NCBI GenBank assembly: GCA_964550985.1
Contig: CAZKBM010000021.1
Location: 1 to 39,132 of the forward strand
DNA from: JAAYCI01 sp964550985
GTDB taxonomy: Bacteria; Bacillota; Clostridia; Oscillospirales; Ruminococcaceae
DNA: 39,132 nt
Direction: 5' to 3'
The position numbers and the translations under genes were made by a program. The stretch's first letter is position 1. Each line of letters begins with the position of its first letter. The notes under the pieces were generated by a model. That model worked only from the letters and a program-made list of their open reading frames with translations. It did not search any database and was not told the origin of the DNA. Of the stretch, positions 31,683 through 39,132 are shown piece after piece.

Positions 31683-31901
31683 GGTCTATCCTTTCGGTTG
31701 ATGTGTTGCTTACGCTGTAACCGCCGGGTTTGTGCCTGCTGCCATTTTGGGGTGAATTTGACGAAACAGGCTATATTTTCTTCAGTATACCTCGTTTTTG
31801 TGTGGGAAACCAGCTATAATGATATTTGGTAAAATTTTTCTTTTTCTGTTAAATCCCTTATACTATATAAAATACTGGAAGAATAGGAAGGTAGATGCCC
31901 T

Positions 31902-32930
31902 ATGGAGGATTTTTTTACTTTTAGCCTTACCAGCGACACATGGTCGCCCGCACACCCGGCCCTAGTAGAGGCCATAGCGGAGGCCAACCATGGCTTTGCC
32001 CCCGCCTATGGAGACGACCCCATGACCCAGCGTGCCAAAGAGGCCTTTTATGCACTTTTTGGGCGCGATATAGAGGTGTTTTTTGTGCTGAACGGCACGG
32101 GGGCCAACGTGGCGGCCCTCTCCGCCCTGGCGGGCAGGGGTTCAGGGGTGGTCTGCCATACCGGTGCCCATATCAACACGCACGAAACCGGCGCCCCCGA
32201 AAAACTGCTGGGGGTAAAATTGCTAACGGTTCATGCCCAAGGCGGCAAGTTGCTGCCGCGGGATGTGGAGGCCTGGGCCGCCCGGCAGGATTATTCTCAC
32301 TGTGTTTCGCCCGACGTGGTTTCCCTCTCGCAAACCACCGAGTATGGAACGGTTTACACGCCTGAGGAGCTGCGGGCCCTGTGCGACGCCGCCCATAATA
32401 ACAGGATGCTGGTGCATATGGATGGCGCGCGTTTTGGCAACGCCGTGGCGGCCCTGGGCTGTACGCCGGCGGCTATCAGCCGGGATGCCGGGGTGGACGT
32501 GCTGTGCTTTGGCGGAACAAAAAACGGTTTTGCGTTTGGTGAGGCCATTGTGTTTTTTAACACAGAACTGGCCCGGCGCTTTGCCTTTTTGCAAAAGCAG
32601 CATCTGCAACTGGCCAGCAAAACGCGTTTTGTATCGGCCCAGTTTGCCGCGGCGCTGGAAGGGGGGCTTTGGCTGGACATGGCGGCCGACGCCAACCGCA
32701 TGGCCGCCCGCCTGCAGGCCGCTTTGCAGAGTCTGCCCGGCATCCAGTGGCTGTACCCAGTAGAATCGAACCAGCTGTTTTTGCAGGTGCCGGACGCCTG
32801 GCTGCCCAAGCTGGAACAGTGGGCCCACTGTGGGCGCGATGAAGAGGGCCTGCTGCGGTGGGTTACAGCCTGGAATACGACGCAGGAACAGGTAGACGCC
32901 TTTGCGGAACAGGTAAAAACACTGGCTTAA
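31902..32930 (+). CDS. ltaE: Threonine aldolase-like PLP enzyme
   Basis: The protein has 342 residues of the beta-eliminating lyase/threonine aldolase family, which cleaves L-threonine or L-allo-threonine to glycine and acetaldehyde. It shows FVLNGTGANVAALSAL (phosphate-binding turn), HTGAHINTHETGAPE, HMDGARFGNA (Asp174 bonds the PLP ring nitrogen) and the Schiff-base lysine in CFGGTKNG (Lys207). Length matches the family. GGAAGG lies 10 bases before ATG. It is a single gene; the 31683-31901 gap is AT-rich with TATA-like sequences but no promoter I would defend. Substrate stereochemistry cannot be read from sequence. Confidence 0.9.
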   Translation: MEDFFTFSLTSDTWSPAHPALVEAIAEANHGFAPAYGDDPMTQRAKEAFYALFGRDIEVFFVLNGTGANVAALSALAGRGSGVVCHTGAHINTHETGAPEKLLGVKLLTVHAQGGKLLPRDVEAWAARQDYSHCVSPDVVSLSQTTEYGTVYTPEELRALCDAAHNNRMLVHMDGARFGNAVAALGCTPAAISRDAGVDVLCFGGTKNGFAFGEAIVFFNTELARRFAFLQKQHLQLASKTRFVSAQFAAALEGGLWLDMAADANRMAARLQAALQSLPGIQWLYPVESNQLFLQVPDAWLPKLEQWAHCGRDEEGLLRWVTAWNTTQEQVDAFAEQVKTLA

Positions 32931-32967
32931 GCTGGAGGTATAAAGATAGGCTTTCAAAATGGGCAAG

Positions 32968-33044
32968 ACGCCCTGGCCCAAGGCTGGCAAACAGGGTATA
33001 GCATTGCTTACCCTGTTTTGTGTAACCCCCGGCAATAGGGCGTC
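32968..33044 (+). terminator. Double-stem structure, terminator or leader
   Basis: An inner hairpin AAACAGGGTA (32989-32998)/TACCCTGTTT (33009-33018) followed by TG-TG is enclosed by GACGCCC (32968-32974)/GGGCGTC (33038-33044). It is placed to terminate the aldolase gene or to act in the leader of the DUF4317 gene 50 bases on. Confidence 0.5.
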
Positions 33045-33093
33045 CCTGCTGCCATAGAGCCCCAAAATAAAAAGATAAGGCAAAGAGGAAAAC

Positions 33094-34224
33094 ATGACAG
33101 AGAAAGAAATTGCAGAGCTGCGCAGGCGCTTTAAACCCGATAAGGGCAATATTTCGGCCATCCGCGGCTGCTATGTGAACGAAAACCAGGAGATCCTTTC
33201 GGAATTTAGCCAGCCCCTGGCCCTGATGCCCGAGAGCGAGGCCGAAAAACTGCTGGCCATTTTGAAAAAGACCCTTTCGGGCACACTGGATAAAAACCTG
33301 CTAAACCTGGAGTTTAGCACCCGGCAGGTTGTGGAGGGCGAGGAACACAAGCTTTTAATGGCCCTGCGCCAATCCAAGCTGAACGATGAGGAGGCCGTGC
33401 AGGCCCTGTTCAGGCAGATTATCGCCTCGGTGAGGCTGGAGGAAAACTATCTGATTTTGCTGGCGCAAGACGCCTATGACGTACCCTACCGCGCAAAGGA
33501 TGGCGAGGTATTGGAGGATGCCTCGACAGATATTTTCAGCTATTTTGTATGCTGCGTCTGCCCTGTTAAAATGACGAAACCCGCCTTGAGCTACCATGTG
33601 TACGACAATGCCTTTCAAAGCGCGGCCATCGACCGCATTGTTTCCCCGCCGGAGATGGGCTTTTTGTTCCCGGCTTTTGACGACCGCGCGGCCAATATTT
33701 ATGGTGCGCTTTACTACACGCGCGATACCGCCGATAACCACGAGGACTTTGTACAGGCGGTGCTGCAATGTGAAGCGCCCAAACCCGCGGCCGTGCAAAA
33801 AGAATTGTTTAGTGACCTTTTGGGCGATACTCTGACGGAGGACTGCCGCTATGATGTGGTGCGCGCGGTGCATGGGCAGTTGCAAAACCTGATTGAGGTG
33901 CATAAGGAAAACAAAGAGGAAGAGCCGCTGCGGGTTACCAAGGGCGCCCTGCGGCAAATTTTGCAGGAAAACGGGGTGGGCGAAGTGAACGTTGCCGCCT
34001 TTGACGAAAATTTTGACCTTAGCTTTGGCGCGGACGCCGCCATCAGCCCCAAAAATATTGTGGATACAAAGCAGATTGCCGTAAAAACCCCGGATGTGAC
34101 CATCAATGTGGCGGCGGGATGTGGCGATTTGGTAGAGACGCGTATTATAGACGGTGCAAAATATATTTTAATCCGCGCCGAAGACGGCGTAGAACTGAAT
34201 GGCGTGGCCATTCAAATTCTTTGA
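33094..34224 (+). CDS. DUF4317 family protein
   Basis: The protein has 376 residues, no signal peptide and no membrane span. It starts MTEKEIAELRRRFKPDKGNI and continues SAIRGCYVNENQEIL, the opening I associate with the clostridial DUF4317 family. Other notable blocks are LLAQDAYDVPYRAKDG, FVCCVCPVKMTKPALSYH and SPPEMGFLFPAFDDRAANIY. The function is unknown. The central Cys-rich CCVCP could bind metal, but only three cysteines are close together. AAGAGGA precedes the ATG by about 4-6 bases. A 10-bp inverted repeat follows at 34231-34278. Confidence 0.8.
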   Translation: MTEKEIAELRRRFKPDKGNISAIRGCYVNENQEILSEFSQPLALMPESEAEKLLAILKKTLSGTLDKNLLNLEFSTRQVVEGEEHKLLMALRQSKLNDEEAVQALFRQIIASVRLEENYLILLAQDAYDVPYRAKDGEVLEDASTDIFSYFVCCVCPVKMTKPALSYHVYDNAFQSAAIDRIVSPPEMGFLFPAFDDRAANIYGALYYTRDTADNHEDFVQAVLQCEAPKPAAVQKELFSDLLGDTLTEDCRYDVVRAVHGQLQNLIEVHKENKEEEPLRVTKGALRQILQENGVGEVNVAAFDENFDLSFGADAAISPKNIVDTKQIAVKTPDVTINVAAGCGDLVETRIIDGAKYILIRAEDGVELNGVAIQIL

Positions 34225-34230
34225 GGGAAA

Positions 34231-34278
34231 CCATTTTTACCCCTTACCTCATATCATCTGATAATGCCGTAAAAATGG
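34231..34278. repeat. Inverted repeat after DUF4317 gene
   Basis: CCATTTTTAC (34231-34240) and GTAAAAATGG (34269-34278) are perfect complements separated by 28 bases. It may be a terminator with a long loop, but no T-run follows. Confidence 0.45.
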
Positions 34279-34385
34279 GAGCGTCGTGTTTGTAAGCACC
34301 AGTTTTTTGAAAAAATGCTGTAAGCCGGGCTGCTAAAGGGGCCTTCCGGCAAAGCTGGGCGGTGTGGGGGTATTGTATAAAAAGG

Positions 34386-35065
34386 ATGAAGCTATTAGCG
34401 GGTTTTATCGTGTTTGCCTTAATGCTGGGTGTGTAGCTGGCAGGGGCATTTGTGCAAGTGGCCAAACCGCCCAAGGCTTTCCCGGCGGTTTGGCCTCCCC
34501 TCTCTTTGGCACAGTCCTCGCCCTCTACGCCTCCTCGCAGCCGGCCGCCCCGCCTTCGTCCTCCGGCGCTTTGAAACTCACCAGTTATTCCGGTGCCGTG
34601 GCGCGGCGAAACCTGTTTGCTCCCCCTGCCCTGACTCTGGCCCAGTTTACCGGTGTGGAGCAAGATGAACCTTTGCTTATAGCCACGATGACAAACCCGC
34701 CGCTTGCCATTCAAAACCTGCCAAACGGGGAATACACACTACGGGTAAAACCCTATGATGAGGCGGGCAACCGAGGAACTCTGCAAAGCTAAAACTTTGC
34801 CATAGCGCCAAAACAGGAGCCTGATGGAAGCAGCCCGGAGACGCCACCGGCCTCGGGTAATTCCGAGATGCCTGTTTCGGGCGGTGGGGCAAGGCCCAGC
34901 GGCCCTGCCGTGCAAAGCCCTGTCACTGCGAATAGTGGTCAAGCGGTGGGGTGGCTGCTGTTTTCCCTGCAGTTTACGCCGGGTGTATTGGCGGCCATTT
35001 GGTTGCGGCGGGCGGCACAAAACCGCACAGAAGGAGCAGAGGGAATAGATGGTTTGAGCATATAG
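34386..35065 (+). pseudogene. Degraded membrane-anchored surface protein
   Basis: ATG 34386 opens a signal-like MKLLAGFIVFALMLGV, then TAG, then LAGAFVQVAKPPKAFPAVWP and another stop. After a shift of frame, a domain resembling a bacterial Ig/FN3-like strand pair is readable (LAIQNLPNGEYTLRVKPYDE), then a TAA, then a Pro/Ser linker (KQEPDGSSPETPPAS) and a C-terminal membrane anchor (WLLFSLQFTPGVLAAIWLRR followed by basic residues). Two stops and at least one frameshift in the first half, plus a third stop, show it is dead. The original product was probably a surface protein with an N-terminal signal and C-terminal anchor. Confidence 0.6.
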
Positions 35066-35119
35066 GTAAAAGAGGAAACGGCAGAGTACCTAATAATACA
35101 GGAGATACGAGAGGCTAGC

Positions 35120-35186
35120 TTGCCAAAAACCCCACCCCAGCCCGCAAGGAAAAACAGCGAGCTGGGGTGGGGCTTTTGGTGGCAAC
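35120..35186. terminator. Large bidirectional hairpin beside CRISPR remnant
   Basis: GCTGGGGTGGGG and CCCCACCCCAGC form a perfect 12-bp stem extended by CCAAAA/TTTTGG and TTGCCA/TGGCAA, around 19 bases. It separates the surface-protein relic from the CRISPR remnant and may stop the array transcript (minus strand). Confidence 0.75.
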
Positions 35187-35232
35187 CTGGAAATATTTAC
35201 AGCAAGAGACCTGGGGTGTTGTGTGGGATTGG

Positions 35233-35332
35233 ATTTTAGTCCGCGCTCCCCGCATGGGGAGCGACCCGGCAGATGTTTTTCGACTACCAGGCCCAGCTGA
35301 TTTCAATCCACGCTCCCCGCATGGGGAGCGAC
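35233..35332 (-). CRISPR. Two-repeat type I-C CRISPR remnant
   Basis: The 33-base units 35300-35332 and 35233-35265 flank a 34-base spacer (35266-35299). Read on the minus strand, the first is a typical I-C repeat: GTCGCTCCCC stem, GGGGAGCG and the 3' end TGGATTGAAAT. The second differs at three positions near its 3' end, as terminal leader-distal repeats do. The leader side is therefore toward cas3. About 35 bases beyond the first repeat (35333-35367) look like the remains of another spacer (an RBS/ATG-like stretch). No other repeat is visible. Confidence 0.85.
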
Positions 35333-35390
35333 ATAGGAGGAAACCACCATGATGATGAGCGAATTTAGCCCACTGCATCCTCTCCTCTCA

Positions 35391-37526
35391 TTATACAATA
35401 ACAGCATTCCCCGCGCTGGGTGTCAGCGCAAGGCCGGTCTCCTCGTCATAGGCCGCTTCATCCCGTAAAATATACAGGGCCTCGTCTATGGGCTCCACCA
35501 TGCCAAGCTGGTACAGCTCTTTCAGGTGGTTTGGGTAGATGCTAACGCTGTAACGCCCCAGCTTGCGCAACAATTTCCAGTTGGGGCCTACCTGCAACAG
35601 GCGCTCTGCCAGTTCAGCAGCCTCGCCCTCTCTGGGAATCAGCACCGCCACTGTCTCGGTTTCAATCAGCCGAAAATCGGCGGCGATGTCCCTAAAAGGA
35701 AAGCTCCCTTCGCTGTTGTAGCCCTGCTCCAGCCGGGAGACAATCCCTTTTTGATCCAGCCCTTCCCCTTTTAGGCAGTATAATTCGGTAAAATAGCTGT
35801 GGATGGCCTGTGGCCCGCCTATATCGGGATGCTTTCGGGCCACCATATCCATCACGGCCGCCGGCTGCCTTTGGGTTGCAGGCATTTTGTAGTGGGCGTC
35901 TGGGGTGAACACGAACACCCGGCTCTCCCTGGCAGGGTGCTTCCCCTCGCGGTTACAGCGCCCCGCTGCCTGAATGACGGAATCCAGCCCGGCTTTTGCA
36001 CGGAACACAGCCGGAAAATCCAAATCCACCCCCGCCTCCACCAAGCTGGTGGAGACCACCCGGCAGGGCAGGCCGTCCTTTAGCCGCTGGCGAATTTCGG
36101 CTAGCTTCCGGCTGCGGTGTACCGGGTACATCAGGGTGGAGAGGTGTACCCGCCCCTCCTCGGGCAAAAGCCGGTAAAGTGCCTGCGCCTGTTTGCGGGT
36201 GTTTACAATACACAGCACCTGCTCTAATGCGCAAAGCCGGGCGGCCAGCGCTTCGTCTGTAAGTTCCCCAATACTCTCTATTTCACAGCGTTTGAAAAAG
36301 GCATAGAGTTCCCTGTGATTTTCACAGATTTCTGCCGCCTGTACCTCCGGCGGGAAGAGCGGCGCCAGTGCGGGCTGGGTGGCGGTGCATAGCAGGGCGG
36401 TACAGCCATAGTTATGCACAAGTTCCGCTACCGCCCGCACACAGGCTTGCAGGTAGGGTACGGGCAGCATCTGGGCCTCATCGAACACCAGTACGCTATT
36501 GGCTATGTTATGCAGCTTCCGGCAGGCAGATGTACGGGCGGCAAAGAGGGATTCGAAAAATTGCACATTGGTTGTCACGATAATGGGCGCGTCCCAGTTT
36601 TCGGTAGAGAGGTATTTTTTGCTGTCCAGCTCGTCCTCGTTTTCATAGCTTACGTTCATGTGGTGCTCCAGCACATTTTCCGCGCCCACAATCCCTGCAA
36701 ATACAGCCGCGTTTTGCTCTATGATGGAATTGTAGGGAATGACGTAGATGATGCGCCGCAATTCGTGTTCCTTTGCATGCGTAAGCGCATAAGAAAAAGA
36801 GGCGATGGTTTTGCCACCGCCGGTGGGTACGGTAAGGGTGTAAAGCCCTTTGGGCCCCCTGGCCTTTTGCAGGCAGGTGGCCAAAATTTCGCAGCGTTTT
36901 TGGTTTAGGCTGCCCCCGCGGCCATCAAACTTTACGATGTGTTGGTTAAGCCGTTCCAGCAGGGCGGGTATCGTTTCATAGCCGCCACGGGGAGGGCCGT
37001 TGGGGCGCATAAAGTTTTCCGTATCAAGAAAATCTGCGTCCACCAAGCAGGAATAGAGCATCCGTATCATAAAAGACACAGAAAACCCTTTTTGGCCCAA
37101 GAGGCGCAGAGGAGGCGCGGGGGCGGCCGCAAGCTGCACTTCCCCACGGTATGCCGAATAATCGTATAGATCTTGTCTTTTAAGCCGCCCTGCCAGGGTG
37201 GGCTCGTTACCCTGATCCAGCCGTGTACCACCGTTTGGCAGGCCGCCGTGGTGGCCCAGCACTGGGTAGGCCGCGCAGGAACCCATCAATTTGCCAATCT
37301 CCTGCCCACCCGCTGTGGCGTGGTCCACCTTTGGGCCGTTTGCCAGCAGGCGGCGCTGCGCGGCTTTGGAGTATTTGCCAATATCATGGCTTAGCCCCAG
37401 CTGGTAGCAGTACTTACCCGCGCCAAATGGCTCGCCAAACGCCTGGGCCCGTTCGGCCACACCCTGCAAATGCGCCAAAAGAGGCTGAATGGCGCCATCT
37501 TCTCTTGTATGCCCTGCAAACAACAC
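35391..37526 (-). CDS. cas3: CRISPR-associated helicase/nuclease Cas3 (type I-C-like)
   Basis: The protein has 711 residues. The N-terminal HD nuclease domain (about 1-200) has LSHDIGK (His47, Asp48), HATAGG (His69) and LGHHGG (92-93). The SF2 helicase part has Walker A TVPTGGGKT (233-240), VFDEAQ (DEAQ in place of DEAH, 349-352), TALLCTATQPAL, SLVEAGVDLDF and motif VI QAAGRCNREG. Cas3 degrades DNA unwound by a Cascade complex. GTG 37526 (or TTG 37523) follows AGAGGTG and gives the family-typical AGHTREDGAIQ start; the in-frame extension to 37631 is not family-like. No cas5, cas7, cas8, cas4, cas1 or cas2 gene is present in the window, and the mini-array lies 59 bases downstream. All catalytic motifs are intact, so loss of the partners seems recent, or the protein has another use. 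Confidence 0.93.
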   Translation of the reverse strand: MLFAGHTREDGAIQPLLAHLQGVAERAQAFGEPFGAGKYCYQLGLSHDIGKYSKAAQRRLLANGPKVDHATAGGQEIGKLMGSCAAYPVLGHHGGLPNGGTRLDQGNEPTLAGRLKRQDLYDYSAYRGEVQLAAAPAPPLRLLGQKGFSVSFMIRMLYSCLVDADFLDTENFMRPNGPPRGGYETIPALLERLNQHIVKFDGRGGSLNQKRCEILATCLQKARGPKGLYTLTVPTGGGKTIASFSYALTHAKEHELRRIIYVIPYNSIIEQNAAVFAGIVGAENVLEHHMNVSYENEDELDSKKYLSTENWDAPIIVTTNVQFFESLFAARTSACRKLHNIANSVLVFDEAQMLPVPYLQACVRAVAELVHNYGCTALLCTATQPALAPLFPPEVQAAEICENHRELYAFFKRCEIESIGELTDEALAARLCALEQVLCIVNTRKQAQALYRLLPEEGRVHLSTLMYPVHRSRKLAEIRQRLKDGLPCRVVSTSLVEAGVDLDFPAVFRAKAGLDSVIQAAGRCNREGKHPARESRVFVFTPDAHYKMPATQRQPAAVMDMVARKHPDIGGPQAIHSYFTELYCLKGEGLDQKGIVSRLEQGYNSEGSFPFRDIAADFRLIETETVAVLIPREGEAAELAERLLQVGPNWKLLRKLGRYSVSIYPNHLKELYQLGMVEPIDEALYILRDEAAYDEETGLALTPSAGNAVIV

Positions 37527-38055
37527 CTCACCTCTCAACAATGAGATTTTTTGGGGGTTCCGCAAGAGGCGTCCCCTTGGGCGACAAGCCGCAGCACCGG
37601 CGTCCCAACCGGTAGGGAAGGCGCGACGCATAAGCGGCGCTCAGCGGGCAGATGAAGAACACGATTCTGCTTTACAAAATGTAGAGCGTTATACCGACCA
37701 TGGTTTATCTTTTAACCTAGCCACATTATATCATACGAGCTGCCAGTGTGGCAGTTTTTTGTTTAGAATGGTTGGTATATGCTTTTGCTACCAGGCGGCT
37801 GGGGTGGTGAAGGCTCTTTTCTACGATAGCAGGCAAACATCTCTTACGTAACTGAAATTCGTGCGTTTGCGTTGTCAGGCTATAGAGGAAATGTCCGTTT
37901 TTTATAATAGAATACGCATTTTTTTAAATAGATCTTCATTTTATAAGCATCCAACCGATAGTATACACAAGGCCGGTGCGGACAGTTGGCTAGTTTTATT
38001 GTGAAAATTACGGCTGGATACAAATATCATTTATCATAAGGGAGTGTGAACACAC
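37527..38055. other. Intergenic region upstream of cas3
   Basis: This 529-base region holds a GC-rich in-frame stretch upstream of cas3 (37527-37631), a TATAAT on the minus strand (37725-37730) that may serve cas3, an orphan terminator (37740-37760) and a long AT-rich leader to the 38056 gene with several TATAAT-like sequences (for example near 37901) but no -35 I would assign. A GGGAG site precedes the ATG at 38056. Confidence 0.4.
37740..37760 (+). terminator. Orphan Rho-independent terminator
   Basis: CTGCCA-GTG-TGGCAG is followed by TTTTTT on the plus strand. The nearest gene upstream is cas3, on the opposite strand, so no plus-strand gene feeds it. A short transcript from 37640-37740 would be its only client. 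Confidence 0.6.
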
Positions 38056-39054
38056 ATGCAAATCAACGGCGATTTGCCCTGGATGCAAAACTGGGCGCAG
38101 AATGCGGCGCAGAAAAAAGCCAATATGAGGATAAACCCATTGCTGGAACAGGTTCAAACTATTATGGAGCGCCAGAGTGACACCAAAGCATCGGATCCAA
38201 TTTCAAAAGAGATGAAGGCCAAACTGGTTCAACTGGATAAGGAATCGAAAGTTGACCCGGCCGATAAGGCAATTCGCCGGGCGATGAAGGAACTGGCGGC
38301 TGTAGATCAGGACATGTATGGCGCTTTATTTAATGCCCGGCTTGAACTGAGGGATTTGACAGACAAGCAAGAGGCGTTTACGGGTATTTTAAATGGTACA
38401 GCGAACTATGGCAAAGCTGTGAACGATTGGTATATTGACTACGAAGATAGAGGCAGATTTAGTTTCACCGACTTTGACACCTATCTTGTAGAAAAGGGCT
38501 ACCAGGGCGATGGGACCAAGCCAATGGATCTCTATAATCTGGAATGGACAACAGCCGAAAACTCTCTGGGTATGAACGTGGGGATGTTTAAAGGCCAGGT
38601 GCTGGTTAAGGAGCCGGGCGCAGCGATGGAGAAGGTGATCTATGAAGACCAGGTGCCTTTGTATGAACAATGGAAAGAGGAAAAGAAAGCCTTTGAAGTG
38701 GCAGCCTTAAAAGAATATGCGGCAGAGAAACTGCCGCAGGTTCAGAAAAGTATTGAGAATTTCCCGGATAAAATCAACCAGATTTTTATGGCCTATTCAG
38801 CCAAAAAAGCTGCCATTATTGCGAAGTTGCCCAAAGATGCCCTGAAAGATGAGTACCTGACCAACATGGAATCCATCAGTGGCCTTGCCAAAGAAATGCA
38901 AGACATCAAGCCTGGAGACGGGAAAGCGTTATTAAACCTGTTAAACCAGATGATGGAGAGGCAAGGGGAAAACACCGTGAGCCTTGGCGGCGTTGCGAAC
39001 AACGGGTTTGAGCGCATTAAAAACGGGCGTTTGCCTTGGGATTATTATGCGTAA
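38056..39054 (+). CDS. Unrecognised 332-residue helical protein
   Basis: The protein has no signal peptide or membrane span. It starts MQINGDLPWMQNWAQNAAQK and is rich in Lys, Glu, Gln and Ala, with long predicted helices (about 20-110 and 210-300; KAIRRAMKELAAVDQDMYGA, KKAFEVAALKEYAAEKLPQV). A central part (about 115-195) with NDWYIDYEDRGRFSFTDFDT and NSLGMNVGMFKGQVLV looks globular. It ends LPWDYYA; LPW also occurs at the N-terminus (LPWMQNW), so the ends share a motif. Met, Trp and Asn are frequent. GGGAG precedes the ATG by 11 bases. I do not recognise the family; a cytoplasmic or non-classically exported role is open. The remaining 78 bases to the window end show no gene. Confidence 0.75.
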   Translation: MQINGDLPWMQNWAQNAAQKKANMRINPLLEQVQTIMERQSDTKASDPISKEMKAKLVQLDKESKVDPADKAIRRAMKELAAVDQDMYGALFNARLELRDLTDKQEAFTGILNGTANYGKAVNDWYIDYEDRGRFSFTDFDTYLVEKGYQGDGTKPMDLYNLEWTTAENSLGMNVGMFKGQVLVKEPGAAMEKVIYEDQVPLYEQWKEEKKAFEVAALKEYAAEKLPQVQKSIENFPDKINQIFMAYSAKKAAIIAKLPKDALKDEYLTNMESISGLAKEMQDIKPGDGKALLNLLNQMMERQGENTVSLGGVANNGFERIKNGRLPWDYYA

Positions 39055-39132
39055 GGGATGAAGGTTAGACCGATTGAGGGTGAATCCCAAGATTTGTGTT
39101 TTCTCCAAATGAAGTAAAACAGAGCGAAATAT

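Noticed and set aside
30991..31701. 236-codon plus-strand frame over the WG gene
   Set aside because: The minus strand has clear WG repeats and a lipoprotein signal; the plus frame has none.
32223..33161. 312-codon minus-strand frame over the threonine aldolase gene
   Set aside because: Antisense to a protein with an intact PLP lysine site. It is a shadow.
35115..35378. 87-codon minus-strand frame across the CRISPR repeats
   Set aside because: The two identical peptide segments are only translations of the repeats.

Overview
The window looks like a chromosomal segment of a Gram-positive anaerobe of class Clostridia, probably an Oscillospiraceae/Ruminococcaceae relative near Faecalibacterium, Subdoligranulum or Gemmiger. 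This is inferred from strong GGAGG-type ribosome sites, frequent TTG/GTG starts, many lipoproteins, DUF4317, DUF1653 and DUF2304 family proteins, kinases with the HRD(I/V)SPDN loop, and a moderately high GC content. No rRNA or species marker is present, so the family-level call is inference.

Layout. 1-3.6 kb: tRNA-Ser(GCT), a decayed small gene and a two-PepSY-domain lipoprotein that share an identical promoter/operator, a fragment resembling a PucR-type regulator, and a complete MATE efflux pump. 3.6-9.2 kb (minus strand): a lipoprotein plus two tandem zinc-ribbon Ser/Thr kinases, one with a PASTA-like sensor and one fused to an extracellular solute-binding-protein-like domain, behind a consensus-like promoter. 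9.4-14.4 kb (plus): two glycosyltransferases and a DUF2304 membrane protein, a B12-binding radical SAM protein, a truncated peptide deformylase, a YaiI/DUF188 protein and a DUF1653 protein. 14.4-22.3 kb: a 163-bp MITE with a CTAA duplication, a lipoprotein, a cluster of hairpin repeats, a DrrAB-like ABC exporter behind a palindromic operator, RmuC, and a second ABC-2 exporter. A 38-bp inverted repeat brackets drrAB and rmuC. 22.5-30.4 kb: a FadR-type GntR regulator followed by a complete dipeptide/oligopeptide ABC importer and an M14 zinc carboxypeptidase, which reads as a regulated peptide uptake and cleavage unit. 30.6-35.1 kb: a WG-repeat lipoprotein split by a frameshift at a C tract, a threonine aldolase-like enzyme, DUF4317 and a ruined surface-protein gene. 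35.2-37.5 kb: a two-repeat CRISPR remnant of type I-C character joined directly to cas3, with no other cas gene in the window. 38.06-39.05 kb: a 332-residue helical protein I do not recognise.

The most interesting points are the kinase/solute-binding-protein fusion and its PASTA-like partner kinase, the cas3 plus mini-array remnant with an apparent deletion junction, the duplicated response-regulator-like promoter of the PepSY gene, the MITE, the modular hairpin repeats, and the C-tract frameshift in the WG lipoprotein.
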